This document shows, piece after piece, positions 7,596-15,156 of a stretch of DNA of 64,000 nt. Below the pieces are notes generated by a model, which had not been told where the DNA came from, made no database searches, and saw only the letters and a list, made by a program, of their open reading frames with translations. Each line of letters opens with the position of its first letter. The first letter of the stretch is position 1. Location of the stretch: the NCBI GenBank assembly GCA_017474455.1, contig JAFVHP010000011.1, forward strand, positions 62,001 through 126,000. Direction: 5' to 3'. The translations under genes and the position numbers were made by a program. Source of the stretch: Lachnospiraceae bacterium. GTDB taxonomy: Bacteria > Bacillota > Clostridia > Lachnospirales > Lachnospiraceae.

Positions 7596-8684
7596 ATGGG
7601 AATTAAGCGCGGTGTATCTTTCTACAGCTATCAGCAGACACAGTTCTTCGGGAAAATGTTCTGGAAGGATATGGTCCTTGAGCTTCATGATAACCTGAAG
7701 ACTGACGGTATCGAGATCATCGATGAATCGACGATCCCTCATTATCCGTTCCCTCCGCAGGAATTCATTTATGACTGGAACAGCTATCTTGCGCGTTATG
7801 ATATGAAAGCAGTCACAAAGGACGTCTATCTTGATGTCCACCAGTTCCGTGATCACGTCATGACACACAAAGAAGCAGCGGAAAGGCTTAAATACGATAT
7901 CAAGCTTGCTGCGGACATGGGGTTCCAGAATATCCGCTGCCTTTGCCTTGTCCCGATCGATGTTATCGAGATGTGCCTTGAAACGGCAGAAAAATACAAT
8001 GTCCGTATAGGCAAGGAGATCCATGCTCCGCTCCCGATCAGCACAGTCGGCAAAAAGCAGCCTACTAAAGGCATGGCCGGCGCACTGGACATCCATATGG
8101 TCGACCAGATCATTGACCTTGCCCAGAGGACCGGTTCCAAGCATGTGGGCCTTGTACCTGATTTCGGTATCTTCCAGTACAGGCCTTCACAGGTTGCGAT
8201 CGATTATAACAAACGTCATCTGAATCCCCAGCAGATCGAGGAGATGGAATGGCTCCTTGAGAACAGCATTAACTTTGAGGATGGTGAAGATGCAGCTCAG
8301 GATGCTTACAGGGCACAGTTCCCGAACGGTACTCTGAATCCTATGATTGTTGAGTCGATGTCGCTGCATAAGTCCTCCGCAGATCCGGAAGATCTCCGTC
8401 CGATCGTACCTTATATCCTCAGCATGCACGGCAAGTTCTATCAGATGACCGAGATCGAAGGAGAACCCGGCCATTATGAAGATAAGGCGATCAACTACGC
8501 GGATCCTATCCGTATCCTGAATGAAGAAGGCTTCCAGGGTTACATCAACTCCGAGTACGAAGGTCAGAGGGACCAGCAGGACCGCGGCAAGGAATTCCTT
8601 CCTGATGAAGTCGAGGAAGTCCGCCGCCATCATGAGATGCTCCAGAGGCTCTTTGATGCGACACCGAATAAGGGAGATCTTTAA
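7596..8684 (+). CDS. Sugar isomerase/epimerase-like TIM barrel; C-glycoside deglycosidase alpha-subunit-like
   Basis: 362 residues. A xylose-isomerase-type TIM barrel with a plausible metal tetrad E141 (in EIHAPLP), D189 (in VPDFGIFQ), H278 (in SMHGKFYQM) and E320 (in NSEYEG). H143 and the KFYQM segment are as expected for the alpha subunit (DgpC/CarC type) of C-glycoside deglycosidases, where a divalent metal promotes C1 bond cleavage. The beta-subunit-like gene lies two bases upstream. A plain sugar-phosphate isomerase is the alternative; the pairing with a DUF6379 protein favours deglycosidase. Start: AGGAGGCAAATAATATGG. Cytoplasmic, no signal peptide. With binding lipoproteins on both sides, import and cleavage of a plant C-glycoside is a reasonable hypothesis but unproven. 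Confidence 0.75.
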   Translation: MGIKRGVSFYSYQQTQFFGKMFWKDMVLELHDNLKTDGIEIIDESTIPHYPFPPQEFIYDWNSYLARYDMKAVTKDVYLDVHQFRDHVMTHKEAAERLKYDIKLAADMGFQNIRCLCLVPIDVIEMCLETAEKYNVRIGKEIHAPLPISTVGKKQPTKGMAGALDIHMVDQIIDLAQRTGSKHVGLVPDFGIFQYRPSQVAIDYNKRHLNPQQIEEMEWLLENSINFEDGEDAAQDAYRAQFPNGTLNPMIVESMSLHKSSADPEDLRPIVPYILSMHGKFYQMTEIEGEPGHYEDKAINYADPIRILNEEGFQGYINSEYEGQRDQQDRGKEFLPDEVEEVRRHHEMLQRLFDATPNKGDL

Positions 8685-8807
8685 TACTGAACGCAGCTTG
8701 TGCATCGGTACATAAGAGCAAGGCAGGATCAGCTTGATTGATGCATGGCAGTGCAGTAAACTTTTAATCAGTCGAAATTTAGTAATTCAAATTGCGCAAC
8801 CGCAGTA

Positions 8808-8843
8808 GGGCATCCGGGATCAAATGGCCCAGATGCCTTTTTT
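8808..8843 (+). terminator. Intrinsic terminator after deglycosidase-like operon
   Basis: Outer arms GGCATC and GATGCC close a 17-base loop that can itself pair GGG with CCC. Six T follow directly. Confidence 0.7.
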
Positions 8844-8935
8844 GATCAGAATGTCTGTTCGCACTTATATGAGGAACAGTTCCATCTGTCCATATAGGTG
8901 TTAACACAAAAAACCATTATCAAAAGGAGGAAGAA

Positions 8936-10573
8936 ATGAAGAAAAGGTTTTTTGCAATCCTGCTTGCAGGCGCAATGCTTGCAGCAGCAATCAGTGCCTG
9001 TGACGCCGGTGCAGCAGCACCTGCTGAACCCGCACAGGAAGCGGCCGAGGCTGTAGAAGAAGCAGCTGAAGCTACTGAAGAAGTTGCAGAAGCAGCAGAA
9101 GAAGTTGCGGAAGCAGCAGAAGAAGTTGTTGAAGAACCAGCAGCTGAAGAATGGGAAGGCGATGTTGATGAGATCAACGTCCTGTTCTTCGACCTTCGTG
9201 GTGTCGGTGAGAATGCTCAGCCGATCATTGACGCTATGAATGAGATCACGGCAAAGAAGGCCGGTGTTGTTATCAAGAACGCAAGATGGGCAGCTGTAGC
9301 CGAGTATGCGAACGCTGTCAGCCTTGGCCTTTCATCCGGCGAGCAGCTTGACATCGTCGGCGTTATGCCTATGGCACCCGCAAGCTTTTCATCCATGGTC
9401 GCTGCCGGTCAGCTCACTGACCTCACAGACATCATCGATGAGGAAGCTCCTGAACTTCGTGACCTGATGGGCGAGTACCTCAGCGGTATGTCCGTAAACG
9501 GCCAGATCCTGGGCGTTCCCTGCTTCCGTAACTATGCATCTGCCATGTATATCATCATGAGAGACGATATCCTTGAGAGCGTCGGCATGCTTGACAAGGC
9601 AAAAGCACTTGACAGCTGGTCAGGCCTTGAGGAGATCTGGGCTGCAGTTAAAGCCAGCGATTTCAACGGTGCGGAATGGGGCAGCGCAAGAATGCAGGCA
9701 GGCCTTCTTGCAAACGCTGATAAGTTTGCGGATTCAGTTCCCTATGACGTACTTGGCGATTCCTACAACCTCGTATTTACTGACAACGACGGCCATGTAA
9801 GCCTTTCTCTTGAGAATCCGGATTTCGTAGACGGACTGACAAAGCAGAAAGCATACTGGGATGCTGACTATTGCTACAAGGATGGCCTTACAACAGAAGA
9901 GCATGTCGATACCCTGACAAAGGCAGGCATCATCTTCTCCTCCATCCAGACATCTGAAATGGGTGTTGAAGCAGCCAAAAAGGAAGCTACAGGCTATGAT
10001 GAGACATGTATCGAAGTTAACAAGAACATGCTGACATCTTCCCATGTCAACAAGTTCGGTATGGCTGTTCCCGTAACAGCACAGGAACCTGAAGCTGCAG
10101 TCCGCTGGCTGGCAGCTGTCTGGACTGATCCCGTTCTTGAAAACCTCCTGATCTGGGGTATCGAAGGCGAAGATTATGTCATCACAGAGACCGGCGAAGC
10201 TGATTTCCCTGAGGGAACAGATGGAAACGTTAAGTATCACGGCGCCGACTTCGTCATGGGCAACTACTTCAATGCTCTTCCCTGGGTAGGAAACGGTGTA
10301 GGCGGCAACTTCCGTCAGGCAGCTTATGATTATCTTGTAAGCTCCGATGTATCTCCTTACATGGGCTTCACATCCGACAACTCCGGACTTGACAACACCA
10401 TCACTGCGATCAACAGTGTATACAACAAGTGGGGCAAGACCATCAGCTTCGGTGCCTGGGAAGAAGGCGACATTGAAGCGTACATTGCTGAGCTGAAGAC
10501 AGCAGGTGTTGAGGATTATCTTGGCGCTATGCAGGAACAGCTGGATGCATGGAGAGCAGCTGTTGGAGAATAA
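8936..10573 (+). CDS. Extracellular solute-binding lipoprotein, DUF3502 type (copy 2)
   Basis: 545 residues. Signal peptide with lipobox AISAC (C22), then an Ala/Glu stalk of about 50 residues made of EEVAEAA heptads, then the binding domain (DEINVLFFDLRGVGENAQ) and the DUF3502-type C-terminus (YIAELKTAGVEDYLG). It is very close to copy 3 along its whole length and clearly related to copy 1; long blocks around TTEEHVDTLTKAG and WGIEGEDYVITETGEADF are nearly invariant. The start is fixed by AAAGGAGGAAGAA before ATG. It has its own terminator, so it is probably monocistronic. No permease or ATPase is adjacent, so it must share a transporter encoded elsewhere or act as a surface receptor. Substrate not deducible from sequence. 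Confidence 0.9.
   Translation: MKKRFFAILLAGAMLAAAISACDAGAAAPAEPAQEAAEAVEEAAEATEEVAEAAEEVAEAAEEVVEEPAAEEWEGDVDEINVLFFDLRGVGENAQPIIDAMNEITAKKAGVVIKNARWAAVAEYANAVSLGLSSGEQLDIVGVMPMAPASFSSMVAAGQLTDLTDIIDEEAPELRDLMGEYLSGMSVNGQILGVPCFRNYASAMYIIMRDDILESVGMLDKAKALDSWSGLEEIWAAVKASDFNGAEWGSARMQAGLLANADKFADSVPYDVLGDSYNLVFTDNDGHVSLSLENPDFVDGLTKQKAYWDADYCYKDGLTTEEHVDTLTKAGIIFSSIQTSEMGVEAAKKEATGYDETCIEVNKNMLTSSHVNKFGMAVPVTAQEPEAAVRWLAAVWTDPVLENLLIWGIEGEDYVITETGEADFPEGTDGNVKYHGADFVMGNYFNALPWVGNGVGGNFRQAAYDYLVSSDVSPYMGFTSDNSGLDNTITAINSVYNKWGKTISFGAWEEGDIEAYIAELKTAGVEDYLGAMQEQLDAWRAAVGE
9077..9130 (+). repeat. 21-bp tandem repeat encoding the stalk of copy 2
   Basis: Two and a half copies of a 21-base unit beginning GAAGAAGTTGC and encoding EEVAEAA. 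The unit starts at 9077, 9098 and 9119. It lengthens the helix between the lipid anchor and the binding domain. Confidence 0.8.
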
Positions 10574-10618
10574 GAATTACAGAACGGCTGTAAATTGAAT
10601 GCATTTTCATGAAACATT

Positions 10619-10649
10619 GGCACTCCGCGTTATGCGGAGTGCCTTTTTT
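10619..10649 (+). terminator. Intrinsic terminator after binding-protein copy 2
   Basis: Perfect ten-pair stem GGCACTCCGC / GCGGAGTGCC, loop GTTAT, six T. Nearly identical to the terminator after copy 3. Confidence 0.95.
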
Positions 10650-10775
10650 ATAAGCAGCTATGAAAATCATTGTTATTTATATATAATTAAAAATAGTTAT
10701 TACATATAATCTTTCCGGATGTTCAGGAAGGATAAGTAGTATAGGCAAACATGTTTTAACAAAAGGGGGTAAACG

Positions 10776-12401
10776 ATGAAAAAAAGGCTTTTGGCAATTT
10801 TGTTGTCAACAGTAATGCTCATGGCTGCGGTCACTGCCTGTGACGCCGGCGCGGCAGCTCCTGCACCGGCTCCGGAAGCAGCCGAAGAAGTTGCGGAAGC
10901 AGCAACAGAGGCAGTAGAAGAAGTTGCGGAAGCAGCGACAGAGGCAGCCGAAGAAGTTGCGGAAGCAGCGTCCGAAGAATGGCAGGGAGATATTGATGAG
11001 ATCAATATCCTGTTCTTTGATCTTCGCGGTGTTGGTGACAACGCGCAGCCGATCATTGACAGAATGAATGAGATCACTGCAAAGAAAGCGGGCGTTGTTG
11101 TTAAGAATGCTAGATGGGCAGCGATCGCGGAATATGCAAACGCAGTCAGCCTTGCAATGTCGGCAGGCGAACAGCTTGATGTCTGCGGCGTTTTTCCGAT
11201 GGCACCTGCCAGCTTCTCTGCAATGGTTGCGGCTGGACAGCTGACAGATCTCACAGAACTTCTTGACGAAGAAGGCAAAGATCTGAAAGCGGCGATGGGA
11301 GAGTATCTTGATGGTATGTCAGTCAATGGCAGGATCCTCGGTGTACCCTGCTTCCGTAACTATGCGTCCGCCATGTACGTTATCATGAGAAATGATATTC
11401 TTGAAGACGTTGGCATGATGGAGCAGGCCAAGGCTCTTGACAGCTGGTCAGGGTTGGAAGAAATCTGGGCAGCTGTAAAGGAAAGCGGATTCAGCGGTGC
11501 AGAATGGGGCAGTGTCAGAATGCAGGCCGGCATGCTCGCGACACCTGACAAGTTTGCTGACGCAGTAGCTTATGATGTCCTTGGCGACACATACAACCTT
11601 GTGTTCACAGATGACGAAGGCCATGTTAGCCTTTCGTATGATAATCCGGAGTTTGTCGAAGGTATTTACAAGCAGAAAGAATACTGGGATGCTGATCTTT
11701 GCTACAAAGACGGACTTACAACAGAAGAACATGTAGATACCCTTACAAAGGCAGGCATTATCTTTTCATCCCTGCAGACATCCGAAATGGGTGTTGAAGC
11801 TGCCAAGAAGGAAGCTACAGGCTATGATGAGACCTGTATTGAACTGAAGAAAAACCTGCTGACATCATCACACGTCAATAAGTTTGGTATGGTAGTTCCG
11901 GTAACATCCCAGGAACCTGAAGCTGCAGTCCGCTGGCTGAATGCCGTATGGACAGATCCTGAGCTTGAAAATCTTCTGATCTGGGGTATTGAAGGCGAAG
12001 ATTATGTGATCACAGAGACCGGCGAAGCTGATTTCCCTGAAGGAACAGACGGCAATGTTAAGTATCATGGCGCTGACTTTGTCATGGGCAACTACTTCAA
12101 TGCTCTTCCCTGGGTAGGCAACGGTGTCGGTCCTGAATTCCGTAAAGCAGCTTATGAATATCTTGTAAGCTCTGAGGTATCCCCTTATATGGGCTTCACC
12201 TCAGACAACTCCGCACTTGACAATACGCTTACTGCTCTCAACAGCGTGTACAATAAGTGGGGCAAGATGATCTCCTTCGGCGCATTCCAGGATGGAGATA
12301 TCGATGCCTATGTTGCCGAGCTGAAGACAGCTGGTGTCGATGATTATCTTGGCGCTCTGCAGGAACAGCTGGATGCCTGGAGGGCAGCTATTGGAGAATA
12401 A
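10776..12401 (+). CDS. Extracellular solute-binding lipoprotein, DUF3502 type (copy 3)
   Basis: 541 residues. Signal peptide with lipobox AVTAC (C22), an Ala/Glu stalk built from an 11-residue unit (EEVAEAATEAV), and the same binding fold as copy 2, beginning DEINILFFDLRGVGDNAQ. Identity with copy 2 is high by eye along the whole domain, and the two genes share near-identical terminators and 3' flanks (GAATAAG...GAATGCATTT), so they arose by tandem duplication including the terminator. The start follows AAAGGGGGTAAACG. Lipid-anchored outside the membrane; presumed carbohydrate or glycoside binding for an ABC importer whose membrane parts are not here. Changes such as SYDNPEF for SLENPDF suggest shifted specificity, but this is only a guess. 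Confidence 0.9.
   Translation: MKKRLLAILLSTVMLMAAVTACDAGAAAPAPAPEAAEEVAEAATEAVEEVAEAATEAAEEVAEAASEEWQGDIDEINILFFDLRGVGDNAQPIIDRMNEITAKKAGVVVKNARWAAIAEYANAVSLAMSAGEQLDVCGVFPMAPASFSAMVAAGQLTDLTELLDEEGKDLKAAMGEYLDGMSVNGRILGVPCFRNYASAMYVIMRNDILEDVGMMEQAKALDSWSGLEEIWAAVKESGFSGAEWGSVRMQAGMLATPDKFADAVAYDVLGDTYNLVFTDDEGHVSLSYDNPEFVEGIYKQKEYWDADLCYKDGLTTEEHVDTLTKAGIIFSSLQTSEMGVEAAKKEATGYDETCIELKKNLLTSSHVNKFGMVVPVTSQEPEAAVRWLNAVWTDPELENLLIWGIEGEDYVITETGEADFPEGTDGNVKYHGADFVMGNYFNALPWVGNGVGPEFRKAAYEYLVSSEVSPYMGFTSDNSALDNTLTALNSVYNKWGKMISFGAFQDGDIDAYVAELKTAGVDDYLGALQEQLDAWRAAIGE
10884..10972 (+). repeat. 33-bp tandem repeat encoding the stalk of copy 3
   Basis: Units begin at 10884, 10917 and 10950 with GAAGAAGTTGCGGAAGCAGC and encode EEVAEAATEAV/A. 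The period (33) differs from the 21-base period in copy 2, although both share the same core, so the stalks expanded independently. Confidence 0.8.
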
Positions 12402-12452
12402 GGATCACAGAGGTGCTGCTGATATGATCTGAATGCATTTCCACAGATTTTT

Positions 12453-12483
12453 GGCACTCCGCTATTTGCGGAGTGCCTTTTTT
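12453..12483 (+). terminator. Intrinsic terminator after binding-protein copy 3
   Basis: Perfect ten-pair stem GGCACTCCGC / GCGGAGTGCC, loop TATTT, six T. Confidence 0.95.
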
Positions 12484-12521
12484 ATAGGCAGACCGACGCG
12501 AGACAGAATATTTTAAAAAAA

Positions 12522-12563
12522 TGAATTAAATTCATTGAATTATATTCAGTGTTATGCTACACT
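12522..12563 (+). promoter_or_regulatory. Twin-palindrome operator overlapping promoter of tetR-mate operon
   Basis: Two 13-base palindromes, TGAATTAAATTCA (12522-12534) and TGAATTATATTCA (12536-12548), lie side by side with centres 14 bases apart. The second overlaps a -35 TTGAAT (12535-12540), which is 17 bases from a -10 TACACT (12558-12563) preceded by TGC. This is the layout expected for autorepression by the TetR-family protein encoded 37 bases downstream. Confidence 0.75.
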
Positions 12564-12599
12564 CTCCTGTAGCACATGGAATGAGCAGGAGGAATCTGA

Positions 12600-13217
12600 G
12601 TGGATAAGACACTGACGAACCGGCAGAGACGGGCTCTGGAAACCAGGGCAAAGCTTATAGAAGCGGCCAAAAGGGTGCTGGCAGAAAAAAGCTTCGATGA
12701 AGTTTCCGTAGAGGATATTACCGCGCTGGCCGGTGTATCGACAGGTTCATTCTATACATATTTCAAACGGAAAGAGGATATCGTTGACGCTATCAATGAC
12801 GATACAGTCTTCCGGCTTGCGGAGATCGTCAATGAAAAGACGGATCTTGATATTTATGAACGGATCCGGTTCTATTGCAGGGAATACCTGAACAGAATAG
12901 AAGACCATGGGCTGGAGATCTGCAGACAATGGCTGCGGAATACGCTGTCTCCTGTTGAGTTTAAGATCCTTGGCGAGGAGAAAACGATCTGGCAGCATGA
13001 TCTTGATTCTGTGGAAAAGATCCTGCAGGAAGCGATAAACAGGAACGAATTGCGCAGGGAAGCACCGGTCGGAGATATTGCAGGATTCATCGTCGCCGAA
13101 CTGTACGGGCTCCAGTCACTGTGGTGTATGTCCGACGGGAGTATTGATGTTATCGCGTTCTCGGAAAGACTGAGCAGACTTGGACTGGAAAATGTTCTTG
13201 AAAAATACACGGTTTAA
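12600..13217 (+). CDS. TetR/AcrR-family transcriptional regulator
   Basis: 205 residues. The N-terminal DNA-binding domain (residues 12-60) has the usual pattern RAKLIEAAKRVLAEKSFDEV, then VEDITALAGVSTGSFYTYFK. The C-terminal region is helical ligand-binding sequence unlike any characterised subtype I recognise. GTG is the start: GGAGGAATCTGA lies just upstream and no ATG fits. It is followed at 35 bases by a MATE efflux pump, so it most likely represses an operon of itself and the pump and is released by a compound the pump exports. The paired palindromes over its promoter are the obvious operator. Both the inducer and the DNA contact are untested. Confidence 0.9.
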   Translation: MDKTLTNRQRRALETRAKLIEAAKRVLAEKSFDEVSVEDITALAGVSTGSFYTYFKRKEDIVDAINDDTVFRLAEIVNEKTDLDIYERIRFYCREYLNRIEDHGLEICRQWLRNTLSPVEFKILGEEKTIWQHDLDSVEKILQEAINRNELRREAPVGDIAGFIVAELYGLQSLWCMSDGSIDVIAFSERLSRLGLENVLEKYTV

Positions 13218-13252
13218 GAAGTTACGGAAGCTGATTGGATTAGGAGGTAAGA

Positions 13253-14656
13253 ATGGAAGAAAAAAAGCAGAAACGATTTGATTTTACAAAGGGTGAGATC
13301 TTAAAGCCGATGATCCTTTTCACCCTTCCGGTACTTCTGGGAGATGTTTTCTCAGCGCTGTACAACGTGGTCGACTCTCTTGTGGTCGGCAGGTTCGTCG
13401 GCAGTAATGCGCTTGCTGCTGTCAGTGCCAGTTTTGCCATTACGATGGTCACGGTAGCGGTCTATGCGGGCTTCGGAATGGGCTCCTCCGTCGTTATGGG
13501 CCAGCTGTTCGGCGCCAAGCGGATGGATGATCTTGCAAAGGGTATTTCAACAGCGATACTTGGTGCCGTGATCGTAGGGCTGAGTATGACTGTTGTAGGA
13601 CTTATTATCAGTAAACCGCTTCTTTCCCTGATCAATACCCCGGCTGAGATCATGCCCGGTGCTACGATATATTTAAGGATATATATGCTTGGGTGCATGA
13701 CGCAGCTTATGTATTTCATGAGTTCCGGGATCATGAGGGCGCTGGGAGATTCCAAGCATCCCATGTATTACCTGATTGTCTGCTCTATCATCAATATCGT
13801 GCTGGATATCGTCTTTGTTGCTGTGTTCCACTGGAATGAGGCCGGCGTTGCTGCCGCGACGGTGATCGCGCAGGCTGTCAGCGCGGTCCTGGGCATTCAT
13901 CGTATACTGACCGGTTTCGGCATTAAGATCTCAAGAGATAAGTTCAGGATCCACGGCAGTATCCTGAAACTGATCCTGAAGATCGGCGTACCTGCGGCGG
14001 TCCAGCAAAGTATCAATTCCGTAGGTATGCTTTTCATACAGAGCTTTTCAAATTCCTTTGGCGCGGCGCTGGTTGCGTCCAACGGTATCATGCAGAAGCT
14101 TGACGGCTTCGCTCAGCTTCCTGTGATGGCACTTGGCACGACGGTCACTACTTTCAATTCCCAGAACATCGGGGCCGGTGAAAAGGAGAGGGCACAGCAG
14201 GGCAACCGTAAAATGATGATCGTCGTTATTGGTGTCTGCGTTGTTGTAGGTGTCCTGCTCTTCACGTTCTGCGGATCACTGTATAAGCTTTTCCTGAATC
14301 CCGCCGATCCGAACTACGACCTGGTCGTAGAGATGGGTATGCGCAGTGTCCGGATCGTGTCCATGTTCTATTGGGCGTTCGGCCTTCAGATGATGTTTGT
14401 TTCGGTGCTCCGCGGCCTTGGCGCGACGATCCCGACCATGATCATTTCGATCTGCTTTACCATCCTCCGTGTCCCGGTCACCAAGTTTATGGCCAAGCCC
14501 GGCACGCCGGCGGCGGATTACACAATGCTGTACTGGGCACAGAGTCTGTTCTTTGTGCTGATGTTCCTGGCCATGTTCCTTTATTACAAATTCGGCAACT
14601 GGGAAAAATACTCTGTTGTCAGGAGACAGGGAAAAACCGGCAAGGAAGATATCTGA
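13253..14656 (+). CDS. MATE-family multidrug/metabolite efflux transporter
   Basis: 467 residues with about twelve hydrophobic helices in two halves. The family starts are clear: LFTLPVLLGDVFSALYNVVD in helix 1 and VGRFVGSNALAAV after it, repeated in the second half (QQSINSVGMLFIQSFSNSFG). MATE pumps export drugs or metabolites across the cytoplasmic membrane using a sodium or proton gradient. The start follows GGAGGTAAGA closely. It shares an operon with the TetR regulator and ends at a strong terminator. It is related to, but not a recent copy of, the MATE protein at 27744. Substrate unknown. Confidence 0.92.
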   Translation: MEEKKQKRFDFTKGEILKPMILFTLPVLLGDVFSALYNVVDSLVVGRFVGSNALAAVSASFAITMVTVAVYAGFGMGSSVVMGQLFGAKRMDDLAKGISTAILGAVIVGLSMTVVGLIISKPLLSLINTPAEIMPGATIYLRIYMLGCMTQLMYFMSSGIMRALGDSKHPMYYLIVCSIINIVLDIVFVAVFHWNEAGVAAATVIAQAVSAVLGIHRILTGFGIKISRDKFRIHGSILKLILKIGVPAAVQQSINSVGMLFIQSFSNSFGAALVASNGIMQKLDGFAQLPVMALGTTVTTFNSQNIGAGEKERAQQGNRKMMIVVIGVCVVVGVLLFTFCGSLYKLFLNPADPNYDLVVEMGMRSVRIVSMFYWAFGLQMMFVSVLRGLGATIPTMIISICFTILRVPVTKFMAKPGTPAADYTMLYWAQSLFFVLMFLAMFLYYKFGNWEKYSVVRRQGKTGKEDI

Positions 14657-14677
14657 TATAATAATATGCAGGCTTGG

Positions 14678-14702
14678 GCGGGCGTTTAGGCGCCCGCTTT
14701 TT
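14678..14702 (+). terminator. Intrinsic terminator of tetR-mate operon
   Basis: GCGGGCG / CGCCCGC stem, TTTAGG loop, five T. Confidence 0.9.
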
Positions 14703-14748
14703 GCAGTCAGAAAACAGGGATCAGAGAAATGGATGTAAGGAGAATGTC

Positions 14749-15156
14749 TTGAAAGAAAACAGCGGATTATTCAAAGATGAAAAACCGGCCAGCGGAATAT
14801 ATCCCGCGCATACCGGCAAAGTAATAAAGAAAGGGCTTGAACAGGACAGTGCGGATCTGGCTCTTTCCTATGTGACCCTGGAAGATGGTGACCAGTGGTA
14901 TTCGGAGAGCTTCGGATTTACGGATGCCGACCTTCTGCTGATCGAGACCAGGGGCAGTTTCAACGGGACCGTTACGGTATCCCACGATGCAAAAGGCAAA
15001 AACGTGATCGGTGAGTATGAAGTGGATTCACGGAACGACTACTGGGAACTACACCTTGTGCCTTTTGTCCCGGATGCGGGCAGGCATCCGCTCTGTATCC
15101 GGTTCGACGGCAAAGGAACGATGGAATTAAGGTCGATCGGCTTTATTTCCGCTTAA
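14749..15156 (+). CDS. Small beta-sandwich protein resembling a carbohydrate-binding module (CBM6-like)
   Basis: 135 residues from a TTG start at 14749, supported by GTAAGGAGAATG just upstream; the same frame can open at 14674 but that region overlaps the terminator hairpin. No signal peptide or membrane segment. The pattern of strands ending in LHLVPFVPDAGRHPLCIRFD and MELRSIGFISA resembles family 6 carbohydrate-binding modules, where a glycine-histidine turn precedes a strand and the last strand ends in an aromatic residue. A stand-alone cytoplasmic module would be unusual; such domains normally sit on glycosidases, so it may be a remnant. Its stop overlaps the stop of the convergent membrane gene by four bases. 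Family call is tentative. Confidence 0.5.
   Translation: MKENSGLFKDEKPASGIYPAHTGKVIKKGLEQDSADLALSYVTLEDGDQWYSESFGFTDADLLLIETRGSFNGTVTVSHDAKGKNVIGEYEVDSRNDYWELHLVPFVPDAGRHPLCIRFDGKGTMELRSIGFISA

Noticed and set aside
10659-10710. A sigma-A promoter before binding-protein copy 3
   Set aside because: Two TATAAT-like boxes occur (10682 and 10705), but neither has a -35 at the right distance, so the start site could not be placed.
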